Of a DNA stretch of 7,052 nt, positions 6,238-7,052 are shown in pieces. Below the pieces are notes generated by a model. That model was not told where the DNA came from and did not search any database. It saw only the letters and a list, made by a program, of their open reading frames with translations. Where the stretch lies: NCBI GenBank assembly GCA_017744755.1, contig JAGIAU010000064.1, positions 1-7,052 on the forward strand. Direction: 5' to 3'. This DNA comes from Microbacteriaceae bacterium (lineage in GTDB: Bacteria; Actinomycetota; Actinomycetes; Actinomycetales; Microbacteriaceae). The position numbers were made by a program, and so were the translations under genes. Position 1 is the first letter of the stretch; every line of letters starts with the position of its first letter.

Positions 6238-6320
6238 TGTTCACCCCGGTTGAGGTTTTGCTGGGACCGAGGGTAAGTCGGCGGCCTTGAGTCCCCTGGG
6301 AGCCGCGCCGCGCGTGTCGG

Positions 6321-6338
6321 GAATCGGCTCGCCGACTC
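6321..6338 (-). other. Hairpin just downstream of ftsQ
   Basis: A 7-bp stem (GAGTCGG / CCGATTC, one G-U pair) with loop CGAG begins about 18 nt after the ftsQ stop. No U-tract follows, so termination between ftsQ and ftsZ is possible but poorly supported. Confidence 0.25.
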
Positions 6339-6356
6339 GCACCGCCACGACCCGGA

Positions 6357-7052
6357 TCAGGCCGGACGGAAGATGCCGTTGCCCGTCGCCGAGACGTCGA
6401 AGGTGCCCGGGGTCGCCCCGAAGTTCGCGCGCAGCACCTCGAGCAGGCGCACCTTGGTCGCGGAGTCGTCCGCGCTCCCCCACTTCACGGCCTGCGTCAC
6501 GCCCGCGAAGGTGAGCCACACGTCGTCGCGCGTCTTCGCGGTGATCGTGTCGATCTGGCCGCGCAGCTCGTCCGGCATCGCCAGCAGCACCTCGACCGCC
6601 GCGTCGAACGCCGGGTTCGGCAGCGCCGTCCCCGATTCCGTCACGAGCGGCACTCCGGGCAGCCGCTCCTTCGAGGCCTGCACCGTCACGCCTGCCGCGT
6701 CCACGAACAGGAAGTCGCCCGCGGGCGACGCGATCGTCACGACCGGTTCGCGCTCCACGAGGTGCACCACCATGGTGTCCGGCGGGACGACCTCGGTCGT
6801 ATAGCTGCGGATCACCGGGAACGCCCGCAGCCCCGCATCGAGCCGCCCGTAGTCGATGAGCGCGAGCGGCGTGCCGAGCTGCTCCTCGACGACGGCCGCG
6901 ACCGCGGCCCCGTCCACGCGGTTCGCCCCCGCGACCGACACGGTGCGCAGCGCGAGGATCGGCGAGAAGATCGCGACCAGCACGAGCAGCACCACGACGC
7001 CGACCGTGCCGAGCGTGACCGACAGCGCGATGCGCCGGCACAAGGTCAGCGG
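6357..7052 (-). CDS. ftsQ: Cell division protein FtsQ (5' end beyond window)
   Basis: FtsQ is a bitopic membrane protein of the divisome that bridges early and late division proteins with FtsL and FtsB. Of the visible 231 residues, 5-7 (CRR) form the cytoplasmic anchor, and about 8-30 are the single transmembrane helix (ALSVTLGTVGVVVLLVLVAIF). Residues about 34-104 are the POTRA domain (LALRTVSVAGANRVDG, then LAFPV-like RAFPVIRSYTTEVVPPDTMVVHLVEREP). The extracytoplasmic beta domain follows to the C-terminus. The reading frame stays open to the right edge. A TTG at 7041-7043 could be a start, but actinobacterial FtsQ normally has a longer cytoplasmic N-terminus, so I treat the gene as truncated by the window. 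It precedes ftsZ with no ftsA between them. The sequence is divergent, as is normal for FtsQ, but the helix plus POTRA layout and the context make the call firm. Confidence 0.93.
   Translation of the reverse strand, partial: PLTLCRRIALSVTLGTVGVVVLLVLVAIFSPILALRTVSVAGANRVDGAAVAAVVEEQLGTPLALIDYGRLDAGLRAFPVIRSYTTEVVPPDTMVVHLVEREPVVTIASPAGDFLFVDAAGVTVQASKERLPGVPLVTESGTALPNPAFDAAVEVLLAMPDELRGQIDTITAKTRDDVWLTFAGVTQAVKWGSADDSATKVRLLEVLRANFGATPGTFDVSATGNGIFRPA

Noticed and set aside
4846..6276. 476-codon open frame on the plus strand opposite ftsZ
   Set aside because: It is exactly antisense to a certain ftsZ gene, its composition is Ala/Arg/Asp/Gly/Val-rich low complexity, and no motif is visible. 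Long antisense frames are expected in GC-rich codon-biased DNA.
6241..7041. Alternative minus-strand frame over ftsQ (266 codons)
   Set aside because: It is Arg/Gly/Ala-rich and lacks motifs. The other frame gives a clear transmembrane helix plus POTRA protein in the expected place.
1..7052. Search for tRNA, rRNA, CRISPR, insertion sequence, attachment site, toxin-antitoxin or phage-defence genes
   Set aside because: Nothing supports any of them. Coding density is high, all genes share strand and composition, and there are no terminal inverted repeats or spacer-repeat arrays.

Overview
The window is GC-rich, and every gene I can support lies on the minus strand. Gene order and protein features point to a high-GC actinobacterium. 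FtsZ lies next to FtsQ with no ftsA between them, the DivIVA is of the Wag31 type, and SepF is present. The contiguous divIVA-lspA-pseudouridine synthase-dnaE order makes Micrococcales, probably Microbacteriaceae, my best guess; the family-level placement is inference.

In the direction of transcription (right to left) the layout is as follows. The 3' part of ftsQ (7052-6357) runs in from the right edge. A 194-bp regulatory gap carries a dyad-rich, AT-richer control region for ftsZ. Next come ftsZ (6162-4951), the yggS PLP-homeostasis gene (4913-4257), sepF (4227-3760) and yggT (3713-3393). A second regulatory gap (3392-3260) follows, then divIVA/wag31 (3259-1940), lspA (1950-1381), an RluA/RluD-family pseudouridine synthase (1409-489) and the first 147 codons of dnaE (441-1, cut by the left edge). 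Gaps inside the two gene blocks are about 30-50 bp or are overlaps, so two transcription units, ftsZ-yggS-sepF-yggT and divIVA-lspA-rluD-like-dnaE, are plausible, with read-through between them possible.

The genes work together in cell division and polar growth. FtsQ is a membrane divisome scaffold. FtsZ forms the Z-ring. SepF is the membrane anchor for FtsZ in bacteria that lack FtsA and acts through the FtsZ C-terminal peptide, which is intact here. DivIVA organises the poles and polar wall growth. YggT is a small membrane protein regularly found beside sepF. LspA, the pseudouridine synthase and DnaE are housekeeping genes for lipoprotein maturation, rRNA modification and replication.

The most interesting non-coding signal is a 22-nt element, matching at 19 of 22 positions, that lies upstream of both ftsZ and divIVA and nowhere else that I noticed in the window. 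It looks like a shared operator, possibly for a MerR-type division regulator such as FtsR. I see no mobile element, CRISPR array, tRNA, rRNA or phage gene. Apart from the shared operator, the DivIVA tail and the missing pgeF-type gene, this is an ordinary division-cluster region, and I found no convincing new multi-gene system. No stretch above 300 bp lacks a gene.
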